A model generated the notes under the pieces. That model was not told the DNA's origin, did no database searches, and saw only the letters and a list, made by a program, of their open reading frames with translations. Below are positions 25,397-32,966 of a stretch of DNA of 64,000 nucleotides, piece by piece. Source of the DNA: Bradyrhizobium sp. SRS-191. GTDB taxonomy: Bacteria > Pseudomonadota > Alphaproteobacteria > Rhizobiales > Xanthobacteraceae. The stretch is from NCBI RefSeq assembly GCF_024586915.1, contig NZ_JANBVS010000017.1:1-64000 (forward strand), given 5' to 3'. A program made the translations under genes and the position numbers. How positions within the stretch are numbered: position 1 is the stretch's first letter; each line of letters starts with the position of its first letter.

Positions 25397-25687
25397 CGGT
25401 CCTTCTCCACGGCGGAAATGTCGAGACGGCGCGAACCGTACAAGAGATGCTCGCGGACGCAACATGGTGGAACGGCGTCCAGGGCGTTCATCGGGCCGAC
25501 GTGGCCGCACGGCAACACTGGCCGAAATCGGCCATGAAAATGCCCGACCAGTGACACGATCAGTTCACGGACCTGCGATTGCGCGACCGCATCGCCGTTC
25601 CTATCTGTGCGCTTCCTTCCCTCTTCCTTCCCCTGCCTCTGCGCCATTCTTCTCCGCGCAGTTTGCGAATCGCAACGAACCCCCGTG

Positions 25688-26608
25688 ATGGCTCCCGTCA
25701 TTTCCGTTTCCGGCCTGTCGAAGACCTATCCGTCGGGCTTCACCTCGCTCAACAACGTCAACCTCGCGATCGAGCGGGGCGAGATCTTTGCCCTGCTCGG
25801 CCCGAACGGCGCCGGCAAGACGACGCTGATCAGCATCATCTGCGGCATCGTCAACGCCTCCACGGGCAAGGTCGCCGTCGGCGGCCATGACATCAACAAT
25901 GACTACCGCGCCGCGCGATCGATGATCGGGCTGGTGCCGCAGGAGCTGCACACCGATTCGTTCGAGAGCGTGTGGGCGACGGTGAGCTTCAGCCGCGGCC
26001 TGTTCGGCAAGCCGAAGAACCCGGCCCTGATTGAGAAGATCCTCAAGGATCTGTCGCTGTGGGACAAGAAGGACGCCAAGATCATCACCCTGTCCGGCGG
26101 CATGAAGCGTCGCGTGATGATTGCGAAGGCGCTGTCGCATGAGCCGCAGGTGCTGTTCCTGGACGAGCCGACCGCGGGCGTCGACGTCGAGCTGCGCAAG
26201 GGCATGTGGGACGTCGTGCGCGAGCTGAAGGCCGCCGGCGTCACCATCATCCTGACCACGCATTACATCGAGGAAGCCGAGGAGATGGCCGACCGGGTCG
26301 GCGTCATCAACAAGGGCGAGATCGTGCTGGTCGAGGACAAGGCCAGGCTGATGGCAAAGCTCGGCCGCAAGCGGCTGAGCCTGCATCTGCAAAACCGGAT
26401 CGACGCCATTCCCGAGACGCTGGCGCCGTATCATCTCACGTTGTCCGAGGACGGGTGGCGGCTCGCCTACGATTACGACACCAAGGGCGAGCGCACCGGC
26501 ATCACCAGCCTGCTGGGCGATCTCCGCACCGCCGGCATCCGCTTTGTCGATCTCGAGACCAAGCAATCCTCCCTCGAAGACATCTTCGTCAGCCTGGTGA
26601 GCCAATGA
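25688..26608 (+). CDS. ABC exporter ATP-binding protein (YadG-like)
   Basis: The 306-residue ATPase drives an ABC-2 type exporter. Walker A GPNGAGKT is at residues 38-45, the signature LSGGMKRR about residue 140, Walker B VLFLDEPTAGVD shortly after and the switch histidine in TTHYIEEAEE. The extra C-terminal domain of about 80 residues is usual for ABC-2 exporters of the YadGH/DrrA type. It overlaps the permease gene by 4 bases (ATGA). The substrate of YadGH-type exporters is not established. The 290 bases upstream, shared with the divergent lipase-like gene, contain no other gene. Confidence 0.92.
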   Translation: MAPVISVSGLSKTYPSGFTSLNNVNLAIERGEIFALLGPNGAGKTTLISIICGIVNASTGKVAVGGHDINNDYRAARSMIGLVPQELHTDSFESVWATVSFSRGLFGKPKNPALIEKILKDLSLWDKKDAKIITLSGGMKRRVMIAKALSHEPQVLFLDEPTAGVDVELRKGMWDVVRELKAAGVTIILTTHYIEEAEEMADRVGVINKGEIVLVEDKARLMAKLGRKRLSLHLQNRIDAIPETLAPYHLTLSEDGWRLAYDYDTKGERTGITSLLGDLRTAGIRFVDLETKQSSLEDIFVSLVSQ

Positions 26609-27366
26609 ACCTGCGAGCCGTCGCTGCAATCTACAAATTCGAGATGGCGCGCACCTGGCGCACGCTGTTGCAGAGCATCGTGTCGCCGGTCGTCTCGACG
26701 TCGCTCTACTTCGTGGTGTTCGGCGCCGCGATCGGCTCGCGCATCAGCGAGGTCCAGGGCGTCAGCTACGGCACCTTCATCGTGCCAGGATTGGTGATGC
26801 TGTCGGTGCTCACGCAGAGCATCGCCAATGCCTCGTTCGGGATCTACTTCCCGAAGTTCATCGGGACGATCTATGAGATCCTCTCGGCGCCGATCTCGCA
26901 TGTCGAGATCGTGCTCGGCTATGTCGGCGCGGCCGCGACCAAGTCGATCATTCTCGGGCTGATCATCCTGGCCACTGCCGGGCTGTTCGTGCCGCTGCAC
27001 ATCCAGCATCCGGTCTGGATGCTGTCGTTCCTGGTGCTGACGGCGGTGACGTTCAGCCTGTTCGGCTTCATCATCGGCATCTGGGCCGACGGCTTCGAGA
27101 AGCTGCAGATGATCCCGATGCTGGTGGCGACGCCGCTGACGTTTCTCGGCGGCAGCTTCTACTCGGTCAACATGCTGCCGCCGACCTGGCACTCGATCGC
27201 GCTGCTCAATCCGGTCGTCTATCTGATCTCCGGCTTCCGCTGGAGCTTCTACGAGATCGCCGACGTCCGGGTGGAGATCAGCGTCGCGATGACGCTGGCC
27301 TTTCTCGCCATCTGCATGACGGCGATCTGGTGGATCTTCAAGACAGGCTACCGGCTCAAGCGCTGA
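26605..27366 (+). CDS. ABC-2 type exporter permease (YadH-like)
   Basis: The 253-residue protein has six transmembrane helices and the ABC-2 permease signature, with the characteristic NPVVYLISGFRWSFY near the C-terminus and the TPLTFLGGSFYSVNMLP loop before it. It pairs with the ATPase encoded immediately upstream, whose stop it overlaps. One ATPase and one permease would give a homodimeric exporter in the inner membrane. Confidence 0.92.
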   Translation: MNLRAVAAIYKFEMARTWRTLLQSIVSPVVSTSLYFVVFGAAIGSRISEVQGVSYGTFIVPGLVMLSVLTQSIANASFGIYFPKFIGTIYEILSAPISHVEIVLGYVGAAATKSIILGLIILATAGLFVPLHIQHPVWMLSFLVLTAVTFSLFGFIIGIWADGFEKLQMIPMLVATPLTFLGGSFYSVNMLPPTWHSIALLNPVVYLISGFRWSFYEIADVRVEISVAMTLAFLAICMTAIWWIFKTGYRLKR

Positions 27367-27394
27367 GCCGGCAGCCCGTCACGCTGGGTTCAGC

Positions 27395-27745
27395 TCAGCG
27401 GTAGCAGTGGAAGCGACCGTAGCCGTCGCGGTAGCCGCGGCAGTGATAATGCCGGTGATAATAGGAGCGGTGCGGAATGCCGAGCGCGCCTTCGACGGCG
27501 CCCACTGCTCCGCCGACACCGGCGCCGACAGCACCTCCGACCACGCCGCCCACCGGCCCGCCGATGCGGTTGCCTTCGTGAGCGCCCTCATGGGCGCCGC
27601 GGATGATGCCTTGGGCATGCGCGACTGGCGGGAGCGCGAGCCACGCCAGCGCGAGGAAGAACAGTGCGAGCGCGGCGAGCAGATAGGTTAGGCGCTGCGG
27701 CGCGCGGTCATCGAGCACCGCCGTCTTGGCCTTCGTCGTGAGCAT
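27395..27745 (-). CDS. Small glycine-zipper membrane/secreted protein
   Basis: The 116-residue protein has a hydrophobic helix at about residues 20-40 that could be a signal peptide with cleavage after AHAQ. A glycine-zipper segment (GGPVGGVVGGAVGAGVGGAVGA, about 58-80) and a His/Tyr/Arg-rich tail (YYHRHYHCRGYRDG) follow. Such proteins often insert into the envelope; the His-rich end could bind metal. AGGA lies before the ATG at 27745. It converges on the ABC exporter operon. Confidence 0.65.
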   Translation of the reverse strand: MLTTKAKTAVLDDRAPQRLTYLLAALALFFLALAWLALPPVAHAQGIIRGAHEGAHEGNRIGGPVGGVVGGAVGAGVGGAVGAVEGALGIPHRSYYHRHYHCRGYRDGYGRFHCYR

Positions 27746-28078
27746 TTTGAATCCTGGGAACCGCATGGAGGAATGCTTGAAACGCCGATGCGGCCAAAAG
27801 GTTGCGCGCTGAGGGCAAATTGGACGGATTAGAGAAGTCCTAAACGTCGGCCCTTCGGCAACGAGATCAGTCGCGAAAATGTCAGTCGCGATGAACGGGC
27901 CGGAGCCTTTGCCTGCGACGTGCCTGCCATTAAGGTTGAGGCGTCCCTCGGCTGGAACAAAGCCTGGACTTCCGACATAGTGCAGGCCGATCGTGAGCCG
28001 CGGCATTTTGAAGTCTTGTTCTCAGGCTGTTTTGGAAGTCACGTTCTGACAGTCGTAGGCCCGGAGGCCAAAGGTTAC
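27746..28078. other. Divergent promoter region, no gene seen
   Basis: These 333 bases separate the glycine-zipper gene (leftward) and the L,D-transpeptidase gene (rightward). Both promoters must lie here. No convincing small gene, hairpin or repeat was seen. Confidence 0.5.
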
Positions 28079-28873
28079 ATGCGTACCACTCTTTTTGCGG
28101 TTGCCGGCTTCGCCTTGCTGTCCGCCACGCCGGCGCTTGCCAAGGTCGACATCACCGTCGACAAGAACAATCAGATCATGACCGTGGCGGTCGACGGCGT
28201 CGAACGCTACCGCTGGCCGGTCTCGACCGGCATTCCATCACGCGAGACGCCGAACGGCACCTTCCGTGCATTCCGCATGGAAGCCGACCATTTCTCGAAG
28301 GAATTCGACGACGCGCCGATGCCGCATTCGATCTTCTTCACCAAGGTCGGGCATGCCATCCACGGCACCGATTCGGAAGGCCGGCTCGGCACGCCCGCCT
28401 CGCACGGCTGCGTCCGGCTGTCGAAGGCGAATGCCACGACCCTCTACGATCTCGTGCAGAAGGACGGCGTGCTCAACACCACGGTGACCCTGACCGGATC
28501 GGCGGAAGTGGCGCTGGCGCGCAATCCGCGCCGCGGCACCGCCGTGGCCCGCCGGGACACCCAGCCGCAGCAATATGACGACAATGGCGAGCCGGTGGTG
28601 CTGACGCCGCAGCCGCAATTGCTGCCGGGACGCCCAATCGTTCCGCAGCAGCAGCGCCCGGATGACGGCTACATCTACCCGGCGGACGGCAGCGACACCG
28701 GCGTGCGCTATCCGGCGCCGCGCGGCACCAGCCGTCAGGTGTATGGCGCGCAGGCCTATCCGCAGCAGCAGTATGACTACGACAGCGGCAATCCGAGTTA
28801 TGCACAGCCGCGCTACTACCAGCCGCGATCCTATTATCAGCCGCGTGGCGGCTACTATACATACCAGGACTAA
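28079..28873 (+). CDS. L,D-transpeptidase (YkuD family)
   Basis: The 264-residue protein has a signal peptide (cleavage after ALA near residue 21) and a YkuD domain at about 22-140. The catalytic motif is complete: His95 in the HAIHG segment and SHGCVR with the nucleophile Cys111. Such enzymes form 3-3 peptidoglycan cross-links or attach proteins to peptidoglycan in the periplasm. The C-terminal 120 residues are low complexity, rich in Gln, Pro, Tyr and Arg, with repeated YYQPR units at the end. The ATG follows GGAGG at 28062-28066; upstream codons in the frame are not signal-like. Confidence 0.9.
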   Translation: MRTTLFAVAGFALLSATPALAKVDITVDKNNQIMTVAVDGVERYRWPVSTGIPSRETPNGTFRAFRMEADHFSKEFDDAPMPHSIFFTKVGHAIHGTDSEGRLGTPASHGCVRLSKANATTLYDLVQKDGVLNTTVTLTGSAEVALARNPRRGTAVARRDTQPQQYDDNGEPVVLTPQPQLLPGRPIVPQQQRPDDGYIYPADGSDTGVRYPAPRGTSRQVYGAQAYPQQQYDYDSGNPSYAQPRYYQPRSYYQPRGGYYTYQD

Positions 28874-28898
28874 TCAGACCCACTTCCAACCTGATTTG

Positions 28899-28931
28899 TG
28901 CAGCCGGATGCGCTCTGTCGCTCCGGCTGCA
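28899..28931. terminator. Bidirectional hairpin between convergent genes
   Basis: A perfect 10-bp stem, TGCAGCCGGA with TCCGGCTGCA and a 13-base loop, sits between the L,D-transpeptidase stop and the end of the convergent sugar permease gene. On the plus strand it is followed by TCCGTTTC. Confidence 0.6.
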
Positions 28932-28963
28932 TCCGTTTCAGGGGAGGCTCATGCGAGGCAAGC

Positions 28964-29989
28964 TCACTCGGCGCTCGCGCGCTCGAGCGTGGCCGGCGCG
29001 GGCTCGGCGGCGGCCTGCCCGCGAGCGGATGGCGCGCGTTTCCGGCGCTGCACCAGGTACTGATCCGCCAGCACACCGATCAGGATCACCGTGCCCATCA
29101 CCGCGAAATTCAGCGAACTCGGGATACCCAGCAAGTTGACCAGGTTCTGCAGTACCTGCAGCAGGATCGTGCCGAGCACGACGCCGATGATCGAACCCTC
29201 GCCGCCGCGCAGTGAGCAGCCGCCGAGCACGGCTGCGGCGATCGCATAGAGCTCGTAGAACGAGCCGTGTACCGCCGGCGAGATCGAGCGGGTGTACATC
29301 GCGATCAGCACCGCTGACAGCGCGGTCAGGCCGCCGCAGATCACATAGGCCGAGATCGTGACGCGATCGGAGCGGATGCCGGAATAGCGTGCCGCCTCCT
29401 CATTCTTGCCGACGGCGTAGAAATAGCGGCCGTAGACGGACCGGTGCAGCACAAGCCAGGCGATGCCGGCGACGATCACCAGCGCGACGACACTGTGCGG
29501 CAAGGGAAAGCCGAGCACGTTGGTGCGGCCTGCCGTGAGCCATTCCAGCATCGGGAAGCTCGCGCCATAGCCGAAGCCGGCGGTGGCGTCCTCGGTGTAG
29601 TAGCGGGCGGCGCCGCGATAGATCAGCAGGCCGCACAGGGTCACCACGAACGGCTGAATCTTCATCTTGGTGACCAATGTGCCGTGGACGGTGCCGATCG
29701 CGACACCACCAAGGATGATGAGCGCAAAGGCCAGGATCCAGTCGACGTCGCGATTGACGATCAGGTCGATGAACAGCACGCCGAGCAAGGCGATCACCGA
29801 TCCGACCGCCAGCTCGATGCCGCCGACGATGATGACGAAGGCCTCCGCGATCGAGAAGATGCCGAACATGCCGACCTGGTTGGCGGTGTTGGAGAGGTTG
29901 CCGACCAGGAGGAAGCGCGGGTTGATGAAGGCCACGACGGCGCCGACCACCAGGATCAGGACCAGCAGGCTGAGATCTTTCTTCTGCAC
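28964..29989 (-). CDS. Sugar ABC transporter permease (RbsC/XylH type)
   Basis: The 341-residue protein is a BPD_transp_2 family permease with 8-10 transmembrane helices, including the typical GGIELAVGSVIALLGV segment and GKNEEAARYSGI loop followed by AAAVLGGCSLRGGEGSI near the coupling region. It forms the membrane channel of an importer with the ATPase (11 bases upstream in transcription) and the binding protein. The C-terminal 30 residues are Ala/Arg-rich and probably unstructured. The sugar is not identifiable from sequence. Confidence 0.9.
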   Translation of the reverse strand: MQKKDLSLLVLILVVGAVVAFINPRFLLVGNLSNTANQVGMFGIFSIAEAFVIIVGGIELAVGSVIALLGVLFIDLIVNRDVDWILAFALIILGGVAIGTVHGTLVTKMKIQPFVVTLCGLLIYRGAARYYTEDATAGFGYGASFPMLEWLTAGRTNVLGFPLPHSVVALVIVAGIAWLVLHRSVYGRYFYAVGKNEEAARYSGIRSDRVTISAYVICGGLTALSAVLIAMYTRSISPAVHGSFYELYAIAAAVLGGCSLRGGEGSIIGVVLGTILLQVLQNLVNLLGIPSSLNFAVMGTVILIGVLADQYLVQRRKRAPSARGQAAAEPAPATLERASAE

Positions 29990-30000
29990 AGGCGCCTCGC

Positions 30001-31503
30001 TCAGATGGTGTGACCGACGGCGAGCTGCAGCACATTGTGCTCGCTGAACGCGCCGCGCTCCAGGAAACCGGAAATCCGCCCTTCATGCATCACGGCGATG
30101 CGGTCGCTCACCCCGATCACCTCTTCCATGTCGCTCGAGATCATCAGGATGGCGACGCCGGCATCGGCGAGCCGCCGCAGCGTGTCGTAGATCTCCTGCT
30201 TGGCCCCGACATCGATGCCGCGCGTCGGCTCGTCGAAGATCAGGACCTTCGGCCGCATCGACAGCCATTTCGCGAGCACGACCTTCTGCTGGTTGCCACC
30301 GGACAAGGTGCCGACCTGCATCTTGACGTCGGGCGCCCGGATCTTGAGGCGTTCGCGCTGGCGGTCGGCGTTGTCGGTCTCGCGAGACCTGTCGACCAGC
30401 CCCAGGCTTGCATAGGACGCGAGATCCGGCAGCGAGATGTTCTCGGCGATCGGGAAGTCGAGCAGCAGGCCGCAGCCTTTGCGGTCTTCCGGAATGAGAT
30501 AGATGCCTCGATCGATCGCCGCGCGCGGCGTCGAGATGCGGACGGGCTCGCCATCGAGACTGATGCCGCCGGCCAGCAGGGGTTCGACACCGAAAATGGC
30601 GCGCGCGAGCTCGGTCCGTCCGGAGCCGACGAGCCCGGCGAGACCGAGGATCTCGCCGCGTCGCAGTTGCAGGCTCACGGCCCGGCGCGGATAAGTGGAC
30701 GTGACGGCATCGACGACATCGAGGACCGTGTCGCCGGGCGGCGCCGCCGGCGGCACGTAGCGCGACCGCAGGTCCCGGCCGATCATCAGCCGGATCATCG
30801 CCGCCGGATTGAGCTCGCCGCGCGTCAGCGTGCCGACCGTGCGGCCGTCGCGCAGCACGACGGCGCGGTCGGCGCATTGCACCACCTCGTTCAGGCGGTG
30901 GGTGATGAAGATGACGCTGACGCCGTCTGCCTTCAGGCCGGCGATGACCTGCATCAGCCGCGCGGTCTCCGACAAGGTCAGGCTCGAGGTCGGCTCATCC
31001 ATGATGACGCAGCGCGCGTTCAACGACAGCGCCTTGATGATCTCGACCAGCTGGCGCTGCGCCAGCGACAGCTCCGCGAGCGGCGTGTCCGGCGCGAAGT
31101 CGGCTGCAAGGCGCGCGATCAGCGGCTGCACCTTGGCACGCAGCGTGGCGCGGTCGATCAGCCGGAGCGGCCCGCCAAACACCGGCTCGCGGCCGATGAA
31201 GACGTTCCCCGCGACATCGAGATTGTCGAACAGGTTCAGTTCCTGATGCACGAAGGCGATGCCGGCCGCGATCGCATCCGTCACGGTGTAGCTGGTGCGG
31301 TCGGCGCCATCGATGCGAATGGTGCCGCTGCTCGGCGCGACCACGCCGCCGAGCACGCGCATCAATGTCGACTTGCCGGCGCCGTTCTCGCCGAGCAGCG
31401 CGACAACTTCGCCGGGCGCAATCGACAAGCTGACGTGGTCGAGGGCGACCACGCCAGGATAGGTCTTGCCGATGTCGATCAGCTCGAGGAAAGGCCCGGA
31501 CAC
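30001..31503 (-). CDS. Sugar ABC transporter ATP-binding protein (RbsA type)
   Basis: The 500-residue protein has two tandem ATPase domains, as in RbsA/XylG/MglA. The first has Walker A GENGAGKST (near residue 40), signature LSLAQRQLVEI and Walker B CVIMDEPTSSL. The second lacks a canonical Walker A (LVGSGRTELAR instead) but keeps LSGGNQQKVVLAKWL and VLIFDEPTRGIDVGAK. A degenerate second P-loop is normal in this family. It lies between the binding-protein gene and the permease gene with short gaps, so the three form one operon. Confidence 0.93.
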   Translation of the reverse strand: MSGPFLELIDIGKTYPGVVALDHVSLSIAPGEVVALLGENGAGKSTLMRVLGGVVAPSSGTIRIDGADRTSYTVTDAIAAGIAFVHQELNLFDNLDVAGNVFIGREPVFGGPLRLIDRATLRAKVQPLIARLAADFAPDTPLAELSLAQRQLVEIIKALSLNARCVIMDEPTSSLTLSETARLMQVIAGLKADGVSVIFITHRLNEVVQCADRAVVLRDGRTVGTLTRGELNPAAMIRLMIGRDLRSRYVPPAAPPGDTVLDVVDAVTSTYPRRAVSLQLRRGEILGLAGLVGSGRTELARAIFGVEPLLAGGISLDGEPVRISTPRAAIDRGIYLIPEDRKGCGLLLDFPIAENISLPDLASYASLGLVDRSRETDNADRQRERLKIRAPDVKMQVGTLSGGNQQKVVLAKWLSMRPKVLIFDEPTRGIDVGAKQEIYDTLRRLADAGVAILMISSDMEEVIGVSDRIAVMHEGRISGFLERGAFSEHNVLQLAVGHTI

Positions 31504-31516
31504 GCCGGCCGCCGCA

Positions 31517-32470
31517 TCACTTCTTGAGCATCGACTTCATCTGCGCCATGAAGTCCTCGACGTTGGACTTGTCGATGACCTTGCCGGGCACGATGATGAT
31601 GCCGTTCGCCGGAACGCCGGACTTGTCGCCCTGCACGACCTTGGCCATCAGCTTCATGCCCTGATAGCCCCACTCATAGGGCTGCTGCACGACGGTGCCT
31701 TCGATCGCGCCGTCCTTGACGCCGCCGAGCGTGATCGGATCCTCGTCGAAGCCGATGATCTTGATCTTGCCGAGCTTGCCGGCTTCCTTCAGCACCTCAT
31801 AGATGCGCGGGGTGTTGTAGGAGTAGAAGCCGACCAGGCAGCTGACATCCGGCATCGCCGCCAGAATGTCCTCGACGTTGCGCTTGGCGCGCGTCTGGTC
31901 GATCTCGTCGCCACGGACGTCGACCAGCTCGACCTTCGAGCCCTTGATCGTCTCCTTGACGCCCTCGATGCGCTCACGCGCATTGTCGGCGCCGAGCAGG
32001 CCGACGAAGCCGACGCACTTGCCGCCGTTCGGCAGCGCCTTCAGCATCAGCTTGCCGGCATCCTTGCCGAGCTCGGTGTTGGAGGAGCCGATATAGGCGA
32101 TGCGCTTCGATTGCGGCGCGTCGCTGTCCGTGGTGAACAGCACCGTCTGGCCGGCGATCTTGTTGAGGTGCTCGGTCTGGTTCTTCGGATCGACCGCGCT
32201 CACCATGATGCCGGCAGCGCCGGCGGCGACGAGGTCATCCAGCATCCGCTGCTGCACGGCGGCGGCCGCCTGCTCCGGATATTTGAGCTGAAGGTTGTAG
32301 TCGGGCAGCTCGCCCTGCGCCTTCTTCACGCCGGCCTCGGCGATCTTCCAGAAGTCGGACGCGCCGTTGACCACGAACGCCAGGACCTTCTTGTCAGCGG
32401 CTCCTGCCGAGCCGACGCCGAGCGCCACCGCCAACAGAGCAGACGCACCAGCCATCCAAAGACGCTTCAT
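31517..32470 (-). CDS. Sugar ABC transporter substrate-binding protein
   Basis: The 317-residue protein has a signal peptide cleaved after AGAA near residue 25 and the two-lobe fold of RbsB-type periplasmic binding proteins (Peripla_BP_4). The sequence starts VLAFVVNGASDFWKIAEAGVKKA and the hinge-side IIGFDEDPITLGGVKDGAIEGTV region binds sugar. It is the first gene of the operon and is preceded by GGGAGGGG. The usual substrates of the family are ribose, xylose or related pentoses and polyols; the exact one is not clear. No repressor gene is adjacent. Confidence 0.9.
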   Translation of the reverse strand: MKRLWMAGASALLAVALGVGSAGAADKKVLAFVVNGASDFWKIAEAGVKKAQGELPDYNLQLKYPEQAAAAVQQRMLDDLVAAGAAGIMVSAVDPKNQTEHLNKIAGQTVLFTTDSDAPQSKRIAYIGSSNTELGKDAGKLMLKALPNGGKCVGFVGLLGADNARERIEGVKETIKGSKVELVDVRGDEIDQTRAKRNVEDILAAMPDVSCLVGFYSYNTPRIYEVLKEAGKLGKIKIIGFDEDPITLGGVKDGAIEGTVVQQPYEWGYQGMKLMAKVVQGDKSGVPANGIIIVPGKVIDKSNVEDFMAQMKSMLKK

Positions 32471-32948
32471 CGAACCCCTCCCATGTCAGCCGGCCTGCTT
32501 GATGCGACCGGCATTTGTAATCACCACAAGAACTCATAGGCCCGAGCGGAAAGCGTCCGCCCGGTCGGGCCAAAGATCTCAGCTCGATCTCAGCAGCCCC
32601 GGCGTGCTCGTGCCGTTTGGCAAAGCGGCATCAGCCCGAAGGGGTCGTGGAGATTTGAATCGAAGATCGCCCGTCCGTGCCAGCTACTGGGCCCTTCGAA
32701 CAGCATCGCCGTCGGGAACCAGATATGAGGCACGCACCTCAGGTAGCATGATCGGGGCAGCCACGCAACAAAGCCGGTGAGGAAAGCCGATATTCAAGCG
32801 TTTTGCGGCGCAATAGGTTTACATGCCCAACGACCGGCCGGGCGAGCTTCTACTGCAATGCAACTGAAAGGAGGGCGCATTGCGAGGTGCGCACCTCTTG
32901 CCGCTACGAGAGTCATCGGCGCCTTCCGCGAGACGGAGGGCCTCGCGA
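32471..32948. other. Upstream region of the sugar ABC operon
   Basis: Nearly 480 bases without a convincing gene. It contains a strong hairpin at 32539-32571 (listed separately) and a perfect 14-bp palindrome, GAGGTGC followed by GCACCTC, at 32884-32897. Around 32728 a TGAGG...CCTCA inverted repeat with a similar core is seen. These could be operators for a LacI-type regulator. Open frames here have Arg/Ser-rich shadow composition. Confidence 0.4.
32539..32571 (-). promoter_or_regulatory. Leader hairpin before the sugar-binding-protein gene
   Basis: GGCCCGA and TCGGGCC enclose an inner GCGGA/TCCGC stem with a 5-base loop and one 4-base side bulge. It lies 69-101 bases upstream of the start codon on the minus strand, within the probable 5' leader. 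No downstream U-tract is present. Function is not assigned. Confidence 0.35.
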
Positions 32949-32965
32949 GCGAGCCGTTGGCTCGC
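32949..32965 (-). terminator. Hairpin directly after the MFS/spermidine-synthase gene
   Basis: A 7-bp stem GCGAGCC/GGCTCGC with a GTT loop starts one base after the stop codon on the minus strand. There is no U-tract, so it is a weak terminator call. Confidence 0.35.
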
Positions 32966-32966
32966 G

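Noticed and set aside
32640..32680. Sequence with TTTGAATCGAA as a tRNA 3' half
   Set aside because: No acceptor stem, anticodon arm or CCA could be arranged around it.
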